A DNA stretch of 64,000 nucleotides from Bacteroidetes bacterium UBA1935 (lineage in GTDB: Bacteria > Bacteroidota > Bacteroidia > Chitinophagales > Chitinophagaceae): positions 1 to 64,000 of the forward strand of contig DDFF01000006.1 of the NCBI GenBank assembly GCA_002337045.1, read 5' to 3'. Made by a program: the position numbers and the translations under genes. Shown in pieces: positions 32,316-40,099 of the stretch; position 1 is the stretch's first letter; each line of letters opens with the position of its first letter. The notes below the pieces were generated by a model. It saw only the letters and a list, made by a program, of their open reading frames with translations. It was not told the origin of the DNA and searched no databases.

Positions 32316-32750
32316 ATGAGCGAGTACATCAAAAACAAACTGATAAAAGACTGTAAAACAATTGCAGCCAAACTAATGGAAGAATATGGCGAGTTCTTTC
32401 CGTTTGCACTGGGTGTTATCAGAGAAGATGAAACCTTTGTAGATGTAATGCCCGATGATGAAGGAGAAGACGACCTGACCAACGCAGAGATAGTGAAGGA
32501 GTTGGAAGAAACTTTTGACGAGCTGCATCCCGAATATGATTTTATAGCTGTGTGTATTTGTCAGGATGTAATAGTAACAGACGATGATACGAATGAGAAC
32601 ACCGACTGCATAGAAATACGCCTCGACATGATAGATGGCGGCAGTACCAATGTTTACGTTCCTTACACAATAACAAAAGATAAAGTTTCCTACAAACCTG
32701 AGTACGAAGAAGGCAATAGCTTTAACTTCTTCAGCAATCTTGCAGGTTAA
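32316..32750 (+). CDS. Acidic protein of unknown function
   Basis: A 144-aa, strongly acidic cytoplasmic protein without signal or membrane segment. No domain is recognised with confidence. The N-terminal helix (KNKLIKDCKTIAAKLMEEYGEFFPFALGV) followed by alternating strands resembles small SMI1/DUF4303-like immunity folds, but this is only an impression. It is flanked on both sides by copies of the dispersed repeat, which suggests that this piece is mobile or a former insertion site. Confidence 0.6.
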   Translation: MSEYIKNKLIKDCKTIAAKLMEEYGEFFPFALGVIREDETFVDVMPDDEGEDDLTNAEIVKELEETFDELHPEYDFIAVCICQDVIVTDDDTNENTDCIEIRLDMIDGGSTNVYVPYTITKDKVSYKPEYEEGNSFNFFSNLAG

Positions 32751-32799
32751 ACAGATAAGCAGTATCTCAATAACACAAGAAAAACATAGAGCAGCCAAA

Positions 32800-33001
32800 T
32801 AGCACCGTCATGTGCGCAGCACTGACCACGCTCAATGCGTATTCCCCACAATAACAGCGTAGAGCTAGCCCTAAAACATGCGGAGCATTGGTTTTAGGGG
32901 GCCCTTTTCTTTGTTACTTTCTTTTGGGCAAGCAAAAGAAAGTAAGTGCTCGCGCAGAGAAATTGTGTTATGACAAGATTGCTTCGTTCCTCGCAATGAC
33001 G
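32800..33001. repeat. Dispersed repeat, copy 3
   Basis: About 202 bp. It lacks the CCTGCCTGCC insert of copies 1 and 2 but keeps both hairpins and the tail GATTGCTTCGTTCCTCGC plus AATGACG. It lies 28 bp before the promoter of the solitary TerS-like gene. Confidence 0.8.
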
Positions 33002-33028
33002 GATTATACAAAAATGAAATAATTATTG

Positions 33029-33036
33029 TATTTTTG
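33029..33036 (+). promoter_or_regulatory. TerS-like gene promoter -7 box
   Basis: TATTTTTG is an exact TAnnTTTG match, 21 nt before the ATG at 33058. Confidence 0.5.
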
Positions 33037-33057
33037 CAATAATAAACCCTATCCCAA

Positions 33058-33636
33058 ATGAACCTGAAACAATACCGGTTCGTAACCGAGTATCTGAAAT
33101 GGGGCGACCCCGCCCATGCCTACAAACTGGCATACAATTGCAAGAGCAATAATTACCGCTCTATGGAAAGCGCCGCTAATCGCCTGCTGAACAATCCCGA
33201 AATAGCCACCGCTATAGAGGAAGCTGAAGCACGCCTGCGCAGCGAGGTCGAACAGGAAGTGAAACAACGCATCACCGCAGAGCTGCTCACCGTGCAGCGC
33301 AAGCGCGAAATACTGGCACGCATAGCCGAGGGCAATGTGTATATAGAACAGCAATACAAAGGCAAGGACTGCAAAACCTGTACACAGATGGTAAAGCCAT
33401 CCATCAACCAGATGCTCAAAGCCATCGACCTCGACAGCCGTCTTGCTGGCGACTACCCCACCCCCAAACAAATGACCGTAGTACACACCGTACAACCATC
33501 TGCCCACAAACCCGAAAAACAGGAAGCGGAAACAAGCATTGTCAGCAATACACCAAGCCAACACATAACGCACGCAGGTCTGCGCAAACTATTATCAAAA
33601 CCCATCGGCAGGCAAAAAGAAATATTGCGTGAATAA
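33058..33636 (+). CDS. Solitary terminase small subunit-like (Terminase_2) protein
   Basis: A 192-aa protein. Residues about 1-50 show the phage terminase small subunit signature: LKQYRFVTEYLKWGDPAHAY, then KLAYN and RLLNNPEIATAIEEAE. A long charged helix and a proline-rich tail follow. TerS binds packaging sites. No other phage gene is near, and the codon use looks like the core, not the AT-rich island. It could be a domesticated remnant or a DNA-binding protein with a new role. It differs in sequence from the TerS-like protein at 7682-8290. Confidence 0.7.
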   Translation: MNLKQYRFVTEYLKWGDPAHAYKLAYNCKSNNYRSMESAANRLLNNPEIATAIEEAEARLRSEVEQEVKQRITAELLTVQRKREILARIAEGNVYIEQQYKGKDCKTCTQMVKPSINQMLKAIDLDSRLAGDYPTPKQMTVVHTVQPSAHKPEKQEAETSIVSNTPSQHITHAGLRKLLSKPIGRQKEILRE

Positions 33637-33702
33637 TTGCAACAATCTGCAACAAATTCATGCTGCCATTTGCGCTTGTATTTCTACTTTTATGGTCACG
33701 CG

Positions 33703-35553
33703 ATGACGATACTTGGCATTTCCTGTTATTATCACGATGCAGCCGCTGCACTTATAGTTGACGGTCGCATAGTTGCCGCTGCGCAGGAAGAAAGGTTTAC
33801 ACGCATCAAACACGATGCAGCCTTTCCCGTACATGCCATTCGTTATTGTCTGCAAGAGGGCGGCATCAGCATCAACAATGTAGATTATGTTGCCTTCTAC
33901 GATAAGCCCTTCCTCAAGTTCGAAAGACTGTTGGAAACCTATTATGCATATTCGCCAAAGGGCTGGCTATCCTTCATGCGTTCTATGCCTGTATGGATAA
34001 AAGAAAAACTATTCCTGAAAGACAATGTGCGCAAGGGGCTAAAGGAAGCAGATGAAAACTGCAACGGCAGGCAACAACTGCTCTTCCCCGAGCATCACCT
34101 CAGCCATGCTGCCAGTGCGTTCTATCCGTCTGCGTATACCGGTGCTGCCATACTAACAATAGATGGCGTCGGCGAATGGTGTACCACATCTATCGGCAAA
34201 GGAAGTGGTAATAACATAGAAGTACTGAAGGAGCTGCACTTTCCGCACTCAGTAGGTTTGCTCTATTCGGCATTTACTTACTTCCTCGGTTTCAAAGTCA
34301 ACTCGGGAGAATACAAGTTGATGGGGCTTGCGCCCTATGGCAATCCGCAAGATGCACAAGTTGCAGCGTATAAACAGTTGATACTCGACAAGCTCTGCAC
34401 GGTGTACGATGACGGCTCTATATTTCTGCACCAGCAATACTTTACCTATGCAACAGGTATGCGCATGGTCACCGATGCAGGATGGGAAAAACTATTCGGC
34501 TTCAAACGCAGGGGCGAAGACGAACCGCTTGAGCAACACCATTGCAATCTTGCACTGGCTATACAACAGGTTACAGAAGATATTGTATTAAAGCTGGCAC
34601 GTACAGCTAAGCAACTGACAGGCAGCAACACACTCTGCATGGCAGGCGGCGTAGCCCTTAACTGTGTAGCCAATGGCAAGCTACAGGCAGCAGGCATTTT
34701 CGACAATATATATATACAGCCCGCCGCAGGCGATGCAGGTGGTGCTGTAGGTGCGGCATTGGCTGCATACCATATTCATCAAGACCAACCACGCAGCAAT
34801 GCGGGTACTGACACGATGCACGGTGCATACCTCGGCCCGTCGTATAGCGATAAAGACATCATCCGTACTATCAATAAATATGGTACTGCTGCTGCACATA
34901 TAGAAGACAGTGCATTGCTAACCACCACCGTTGCAAAAGACATAGCAGATGGTAAAGTAGTAGGCTGGTTGCAGGGCAGGATGGAATTTGGCCCGCGTGC
35001 ATTAGGCAATCGCAGCATACTCGCAGATGCCCGTAATCCCGATATGCAAAAGCGCCTCAACATCAAGATAAAACAGCGCGAGGGTTTCCGTCCGTTTGCA
35101 CCTGTCATGTTGCAGGAAGAAGCAACGCGATTGTTTAATGTAAAGCAGCCATCGCCATACATGCTGTTTGTACACCCTATTGGTGAAGCATACCGCAAGG
35201 CATTACCCGATGGTTATCACAACCTGCCGCTGATGGATAAACTATATGTGCAGCGGAGCGTATTGCCTGCCATTACGCATATAGATTACAGTGCACGCAT
35301 ACAAACAGTAACTGCAAATGATAATCCGTTGATGCATCAACTACTCACAGACTTTAAACACATCGCTGATTATGGTGTGCTTATCAATACATCTTTCAAT
35401 GTGCGTGGCGAACCGATTGTGTGCACACCCGATGATGCATTCACTTGTTTTATGACTACAGATATGGATGTACTGGTGATGGGCAATTTTATATTGTACA
35501 AAGAAGAACAAACAGACGTGGTAGTTAATAAACACCGCTTTGCTAAAGATTAG
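33703..35553 (+). CDS. Carbamoyltransferase (NodU/CmcH family)
   Basis: A 616-aa O-carbamoyltransferase. The N-terminal Kae1/TsaD-like domain begins MTILGISCYYHDAAAALI and has QEERFTRIKHD, HHLSHAASAFY (metal His) and LTIDGVGEW. The C-terminal carbamoylphosphate domain has GRMEFGPRALGNRSIL and INTSFNVRGEPIV. It transfers carbamoyl from carbamoyl phosphate to a hydroxyl of an unknown acceptor, by way of carbamoyl-AMP in characterised members. Start ATG 33703 is preferred to an upstream TTG. DUF5989 and SxtJ genes follow at once, as is usual in this cluster. Confidence 0.93.
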   Translation: MTILGISCYYHDAAAALIVDGRIVAAAQEERFTRIKHDAAFPVHAIRYCLQEGGISINNVDYVAFYDKPFLKFERLLETYYAYSPKGWLSFMRSMPVWIKEKLFLKDNVRKGLKEADENCNGRQQLLFPEHHLSHAASAFYPSAYTGAAILTIDGVGEWCTTSIGKGSGNNIEVLKELHFPHSVGLLYSAFTYFLGFKVNSGEYKLMGLAPYGNPQDAQVAAYKQLILDKLCTVYDDGSIFLHQQYFTYATGMRMVTDAGWEKLFGFKRRGEDEPLEQHHCNLALAIQQVTEDIVLKLARTAKQLTGSNTLCMAGGVALNCVANGKLQAAGIFDNIYIQPAAGDAGGAVGAALAAYHIHQDQPRSNAGTDTMHGAYLGPSYSDKDIIRTINKYGTAAAHIEDSALLTTTVAKDIADGKVVGWLQGRMEFGPRALGNRSILADARNPDMQKRLNIKIKQREGFRPFAPVMLQEEATRLFNVKQPSPYMLFVHPIGEAYRKALPDGYHNLPLMDKLYVQRSVLPAITHIDYSARIQTVTANDNPLMHQLLTDFKHIADYGVLINTSFNVRGEPIVCTPDDAFTCFMTTDMDVLVMGNFILYKEEQTDVVVNKHRFAKD

Positions 35554-35578
35554 AAACAGAAGCAGTAATTTGGTAGCA

Positions 35579-35725
35579 ATGGAATTTTTAAAAGACCTGT
35601 GGTTGTTTTTGAAGGAGCGCAAAAAATGGTGGCTCACCCCCATCATCATCGCACTGCTGTTGATAGCCGTACTGATAATTGCAGCCAACACAGGGTTGGC
35701 ACCGTTTATATATACATTGTTCTAA
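35579..35725 (+). CDS. DUF5989 single-span membrane protein
   Basis: A 48-aa protein, MEFLKDLWLFLKERKKWW followed by a single membrane helix (PIIIALLLIAVLIIAANTG) and ending FIYTLF. This is the DUF5989 pattern. It regularly accompanies NodU-type carbamoyltransferases and SxtJ. It is too short for many gene finders. Its stop is immediately followed by the SxtJ ATG. Confidence 0.85.
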   Translation: MEFLKDLWLFLKERKKWWLTPIIIALLLIAVLIIAANTGLAPFIYTLF

Positions 35726-36088
35726 ATGAAGGAAGCAGTAAAAATAAAAGAGTCGCTACTTGCCATTGTGCTGATGGGGGTGTTGCTCTATTTCCTGTTT
35801 CATCGTATAGAGATATTATATACGGCTTTTGCAATCGGCATACTTGGGTTGGCATCGGTCGGGTTTACAGCTTTTGTACACAAATGGTTTGGCAGGCTGA
35901 CGGGTTTTATCGGCCGTATCAACAACGCAATACTACTAAGCATTATATACTGGCTGGTGCTTACGCCCATTGCCACTATCAGGAGGCTATTTGGCAATAC
36001 GGGTGTGGTATTGAAAAAGCCAACTGACAGCAATTTCAAAAACAGGCAACACCTCTTTACAAAAAACGATCTCAAAAACCCCTGGTAG
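35726..36088 (+). CDS. SxtJ-family membrane protein
   Basis: A 120-aa protein with two to three hydrophobic helices (SLLAIVLMGVLLYFLFHRIE; LYTAFAIGILGLASVGF; LLSIIYWLVLTPIATI) and the SxtJ-type ending with LKNPW. The family is named from the saxitoxin cluster, where it sits with the carbamoyltransferase; its function is unknown. With DUF5989 it may form a membrane site for the carbamoyltransferase (inference). Confidence 0.85.
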   Translation: MKEAVKIKESLLAIVLMGVLLYFLFHRIEILYTAFAIGILGLASVGFTAFVHKWFGRLTGFIGRINNAILLSIIYWLVLTPIATIRRLFGNTGVVLKKPTDSNFKNRQHLFTKNDLKNPW

Positions 36089-36091
36089 TTT

Positions 36092-37030
36092 ATGTTGAAG
36101 AAATTATCATACCTCATCGTTGCATCCTTTTTATGCATTGGCATATACTGCACCGCACAAACCGAACCACAGACAAAACGCATCGACATTAATAAGAATG
36201 AGCCCATCAGTGGTTATTACATGGTTACAGAGCCTGCAGGTAAAATAGATGCAGTACTGGTTCTATTGGCAGGCTATAGCCAGCAACCCGAAAACACATT
36301 GCCTGAAACAAAGCTCGATAGCTTTGCATACCACAATAATATACTCACGGTGTCATTCGCTGCGGGGTATGAAGTATATGCAAGGCAAAACGTAGTTAAT
36401 AATCTCAATGCTGTGCTGCAAGATGTTATCAAGCGTTATCATGCAGACCCTTCAAAATTTGTATTAGGAGGCTTTTCGGCAGGTGGTACTATCGCCTTGC
36501 GTTATGTAGAACTCTGCAACCAGTTTCCCGATAAATACCCTGTGCACCCGAAGGCTGTTTTTACGGTCGACTCTCCAATAGACGTTTTCGGCACATGGGA
36601 GCTGTTGGAGCAGATAGTCAAAGAAAACTACTCGGACATGGCAGTGGCGGAAGCAAACAGTGCCATGCAGATGATGCAAAAAGACAGGGGCATCCCCAAA
36701 GACAATATTGCAAAGTATGCCGAGGTAACACCTTTTTGCATGAATGCCTCGTATTGCAATAATGAAATATACCTGAAAGAAACGGCCGTAAGAACATATC
36801 ACGAAATAGATGTTAACTGGCGCCTGATAAACCGGATGCAATCGGTTCACAATGCCAACTACGAGTTTTCTGCAGAGCTGATAAAAAGGCTGATGATGAT
36901 GGGCAGTAAAAAAGCGCAGTTTATCCAGTCTGCCCGCAAGGGAATGCGTGCCAACGGTATGCGACACCCGCATTCTTGGTCTATAGTAGACGAGGCTGAA
37001 TGCATTGAATGGATAAAATCTGTTATATAA
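36092..37030 (+). CDS. Alpha/beta hydrolase, secreted or lipid-anchored
   Basis: A 312-aa alpha/beta hydrolase with a signal peptide-like start (MLKKLSYLIVASFLCIGIYCTAQ). The nucleophile elbow is GGFSAGG (Ser about 129), an acid lies in or near TVDSPID, and the late His is in HPHSWSIVD (about 292). It starts 3 bp after the SxtJ stop, so it is in the carbamoyltransferase operon. Such a hydrolase could be a serine esterase acting on the cluster's product. Substrate unknown. Confidence 0.82.
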   Translation: MLKKLSYLIVASFLCIGIYCTAQTEPQTKRIDINKNEPISGYYMVTEPAGKIDAVLVLLAGYSQQPENTLPETKLDSFAYHNNILTVSFAAGYEVYARQNVVNNLNAVLQDVIKRYHADPSKFVLGGFSAGGTIALRYVELCNQFPDKYPVHPKAVFTVDSPIDVFGTWELLEQIVKENYSDMAVAEANSAMQMMQKDRGIPKDNIAKYAEVTPFCMNASYCNNEIYLKETAVRTYHEIDVNWRLINRMQSVHNANYEFSAELIKRLMMMGSKKAQFIQSARKGMRANGMRHPHSWSIVDEAECIEWIKSVI

Positions 37031-37060
37031 CTTGTATTTTCTGGATTTGATTGAATGTGC

Positions 37061-37068
37061 TAACTTTG
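37061..37068 (+). promoter_or_regulatory. carB-half promoter -7 box, near-leaderless spacing
   Basis: TAACTTTG is an exact TAnnTTTG match, ending 6 nt before the ATG at 37075. Confidence 0.55.
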
Positions 37069-37074
37069 CCGCTC

Positions 37075-38268
37075 ATGAGTTCTTCTATCGTTTTCAACGA
37101 ATCAATCCCCGGAGAAAAGAAAAAAGTCATTGTATTGGGGTCTGGCCCGAATCGTATCGGCCAGGGTATAGAATTTGATTATTGCTGCACGCACGGCCTG
37201 TTGGCTGTTAAGGAAAGTGGTTTTGAAGCCATTATGGTAAACTGCAATCCTGAAACAGTATCTACAGACTTTGATATTGCAGACAAGCTGTACTTTGAAC
37301 CCGTATACTGGGAGCACCTTTGGGAAATCATCGAGCATGAGCAACCATACGGTGTAATAGTGCAACTGGGCGGACAAACAGCGTTGAAACTGGCAAAGCG
37401 ACTGCACGAAAAAGGCGTTCGCATCATTGGTACATCTTTCGATGATATGGATATTGCCGAAGACCGCGGCCGCTTCAGCGATCTGCTGAAAGAACTGAAC
37501 ATCCCTTACCCACGCTACGGTACGGCATTTACTACAGACGAGGCTATGGAAGTAGCCAACCAAGTAGGCTATCCGGTACTGGTGCGCCCGTCTTACGTAC
37601 TGGGTGGACAAAGGATGCGTATCGTTATCAATGATGACGAACTTGAAAAAAGCGTACTGAGCCTGCTGAAACACCTTCCGGGCAATAAAATACTCATCGA
37701 CCACTTCCTGGACCGTTGTCAGGAAGCAGAGGTAGACGCTATCTGCGATGGCGAAGAAGTACACATTATGGGCATAATGGAGCATATAGAACCTGCAGGT
37801 ATTCACAGTGGCGATAGCCACGCCCTGCTTCCATGCTTCAACCTGGGCCAACTGATTGTGGACGAAATGGCTGACATTGCAAAGCGCATAGCGCTGAAGC
37901 TGAATGTGCGCGGCCTCATCAACATACAGTTTGCCATTAAAGATGGTAAAGTATATGTGATAGAAGCTAACCCGCGTGCCAGCCGTACTACGCCGTTCAT
38001 CGCAAAAGCATACGGTATCCCGTACCTGAATATAGCTACCAAAGTGATGCTGGGCGAAAAGAAACTGAAAGACTTCAAGATGGAAAAGAAACTTGAAGGT
38101 TTTGCAGTGAAAGAGCCGATATTCAGCTTTAACAAATTCCCGAATGTAAACAAAGAGCTGGGCCCTGAAATGAAGAGCACCGGCGAGGCTATCCGCTTTA
38201 TCAAAGACCTGCGCGACCCATGGTTCCGCCAGCTTTATAAAGAAAGAAGCATGCACCTGAGTAAATAA
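37075..38268 (+). CDS. carB: Carbamoyl-phosphate synthase large subunit, C-terminal half only
   Basis: A 397-aa protein matching only the second synthetase half of CarB (about residues 555-940 of the 1073-aa E. coli protein). It has VIVLGSGPNRIGQGIEFDYC, the ATP-grasp segments VRPSYVLGGQ and VDAICDGE, and the metal-site motif EANPRASRT. It stops after the FNKFPNVNKELGPEMKSTGEA segment, so the allosteric MGS domain is missing. That half phosphorylates carbamate to carbamoyl phosphate. The first half and carA are not nearby. Split CarB is known in some archaea and Aquifex. It follows a carbamoyltransferase operon, which uses the product. It has its own promoter. Confidence 0.9.
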   Translation: MSSSIVFNESIPGEKKKVIVLGSGPNRIGQGIEFDYCCTHGLLAVKESGFEAIMVNCNPETVSTDFDIADKLYFEPVYWEHLWEIIEHEQPYGVIVQLGGQTALKLAKRLHEKGVRIIGTSFDDMDIAEDRGRFSDLLKELNIPYPRYGTAFTTDEAMEVANQVGYPVLVRPSYVLGGQRMRIVINDDELEKSVLSLLKHLPGNKILIDHFLDRCQEAEVDAICDGEEVHIMGIMEHIEPAGIHSGDSHALLPCFNLGQLIVDEMADIAKRIALKLNVRGLINIQFAIKDGKVYVIEANPRASRTTPFIAKAYGIPYLNIATKVMLGEKKLKDFKMEKKLEGFAVKEPIFSFNKFPNVNKELGPEMKSTGEAIRFIKDLRDPWFRQLYKERSMHLSK

Positions 38269-38315
38269 CATACTATAGCCTCGGTTATATAGTTATTTAT
38301 TGCTAAAATGCATTC

Positions 38316-39575
38316 ATGAAGAAAGTAGTCATACCTGTCATCCTTTTGCTGCTTCAATGCTACGTAGTAGTATATGGCCGCGAATGGTTGGGGCTTGATG
38401 GCAATCCTGCTGTATTATTCATACTGTTTCTGCTGGTACCGCTTTATTACCTTTCTGTATTAAAGAAAGGCGAAGCACCCGTTGTAAAGCCATTGGCAGT
38501 AAATAAGCTGCTGATTGGCGGCAGTATTGGTGTGGCGGCTATTGCTGTAACCATTCCCTGGTTCGATAAGCTGTTTGCTGAATACAACAATCCGGGGCAA
38601 CTTTCTGATGTACTCACGCAGTTGAATGCACTGTATGAACGCTATGCCTCAGGCAAATTCCCTTACTACCCGATAGAAGAATACAGCTGGCATCCGTACC
38701 CTGTATATATGCCACTCAACTGGTTGCCACTGGCACTTTCTCATCTATTCCATTTTGATAACAGGTGGATAGGCATACTTGCAATGATGATTGCCAATGG
38801 TATATGGGGCATATATGTATGGCGCAATGATGTGAAGGTAGTAGTAAAGCTACTTGCCATATTGCTGCCTATGTCCATACTGCTATTCTACATCAAATGG
38901 GCAGGTATGGATATATCCGTATCGCTGGAAACCCTGATAGCAGCCTACTATATGATACTGGCCATAGGCCTGCTGCAAAAGAACATCTATCTCATTACCC
39001 TCGGGCTGATACTATGCCTCTTATCGCGCTACACATTTGTATTCTGGCTGCCTTTGTTTGCTATTGTATATTGGCAAAACGTTCCCCGCAAAACTAACAT
39101 CATGATGTGGGGCGCGGTAGGTTTGTCTGTGGTGGTATTATATCTTATTCCTTTCTACCTGAAAGACCCTACCATACTGAAAGAAGGTATTCTGTATCAC
39201 AATAACTGTGCAGTAGCCGAGTGGAACGGATATGGCGAGCCTCCTGTTTCTTATACTTTTGTACCTGGTATTTATTTCGCTTCCTATTTCAAAAACCTCC
39301 TGCCGGGCAACTCAGAGCAGGAAGTCTTTTTGATGCGTGTTATACAAGCGGGGCTCATGCTGCTGCTCAATATTATCGGCATCTGGTATTATCAGCGCAA
39401 CAAACAACGAATAGATTACAGCTTCTTTACACTGCTGATGCTATTTGTGTTTCTGCTGTTCTTCTATATGTTCTCTCCGTTGCTATACAAATACTACCAT
39501 CTGGTAACATTGAGTGTGAGCGCTATGCTTTGCGGAGCTATCATGCTATCTCGCAACAGAGAAACAACCCCTTAA
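38316..39575 (+). CDS. Polytopic membrane protein, possible glycosyltransferase
   Basis: A 419-aa protein with about ten hydrophobic helices. The layout, with loops rich in aromatic residues and an early loop containing YYPIEEYSWHPYPVYMPLNW, resembles GT-C/GT87 lipid-linked sugar transferases, though no catalytic motif can be named. The end is SPLLYKYYHLVTLSVSAM followed by a short tail. The acetyltransferase gene starts 10 bp downstream. Function is unassigned. Confidence 0.7.
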   Translation: MKKVVIPVILLLLQCYVVVYGREWLGLDGNPAVLFILFLLVPLYYLSVLKKGEAPVVKPLAVNKLLIGGSIGVAAIAVTIPWFDKLFAEYNNPGQLSDVLTQLNALYERYASGKFPYYPIEEYSWHPYPVYMPLNWLPLALSHLFHFDNRWIGILAMMIANGIWGIYVWRNDVKVVVKLLAILLPMSILLFYIKWAGMDISVSLETLIAAYYMILAIGLLQKNIYLITLGLILCLLSRYTFVFWLPLFAIVYWQNVPRKTNIMMWGAVGLSVVVLYLIPFYLKDPTILKEGILYHNNCAVAEWNGYGEPPVSYTFVPGIYFASYFKNLLPGNSEQEVFLMRVIQAGLMLLLNIIGIWYYQRNKQRIDYSFFTLLMLFVFLLFFYMFSPLLYKYYHLVTLSVSAMLCGAIMLSRNRETTP

Positions 39576-39585
39576 CGAATATATT

Positions 39586-40032
39586 ATGCAACTGAACTGG
39601 CGACTGAAGACTTTCGGTGAACTGAGCAATTACGAACTGTATGATGTGCTGAAACTACGCAGCAAGGTATTTGTGGTAGAGCAGAACTGTGTGTTTCTGG
39701 ATATGGACGATAAAGACACCAAATGCCTGCACCTGATGGGCTTTGCAGACAGTGCATTGGTTGCATACAGCCGTCTGGTACCTGCCGGTGTATCTTACAA
39801 AGAGATGTCTATAGGGCGTGTAGTAACAGACCCCGACTATCGTGCAAAGGGAATGGGGATGGAACTAATGGAGCTGTCTGTAGAAAAGGCAATAGAATCT
39901 TACGGTACGGGGCCTATACGTATAGGGGCACAATTATATTTGAAGGCTTTTTACGAGCGTTTTGGTTTTAATATAAATAGTACGGAATATATAGAAGACG
40001 GAATACCACACATTGAGATGTTGCGTTTATAA
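39586..40032 (+). CDS. GNAT acetyltransferase, ElaA family
   Basis: A 148-aa acetyl-CoA transferase. The ElaA-type beginning (LNWRLKTFGELSNYELYDVLKLR), the VFVVEQNC segment, the CoA-binding VVTDPDYRAKGMGMELM (about 83-100) and the YERFGF end (about 125) are visible. Substrate of the family is unknown. It may be read with the upstream membrane protein gene. Confidence 0.88.
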   Translation: MQLNWRLKTFGELSNYELYDVLKLRSKVFVVEQNCVFLDMDDKDTKCLHLMGFADSALVAYSRLVPAGVSYKEMSIGRVVTDPDYRAKGMGMELMELSVEKAIESYGTGPIRIGAQLYLKAFYERFGFNINSTEYIEDGIPHIEMLRL

Positions 40033-40072
40033 ATATGCTTTAAAGTTTGATAATCAACGGTTTTAACGCCTA

Positions 40073-40080
40073 TACCTTTG
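40073..40080 (+). promoter_or_regulatory. TonB-dependent receptor promoter -7 box
   Basis: TACCTTTG is an exact match to TAnnTTTG, 19 nt before the ATG. A TTTG at 40046-40049 is a possible -33 element. Confidence 0.5.
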
Positions 40081-40099
40081 CGGCGCTAAAACAAACCAT

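Noticed and set aside
37102..38271. 389-aa reading frame opposite the carB half
   Set aside because: It lies fully antisense to a strongly conserved gene, is rich in Cys, His and Phe and has no family pattern; it is a mirror of the codon use on the other strand. The same holds for the other long antisense frames opposite obgE, uvrD, gpmI and the MMPL gene.
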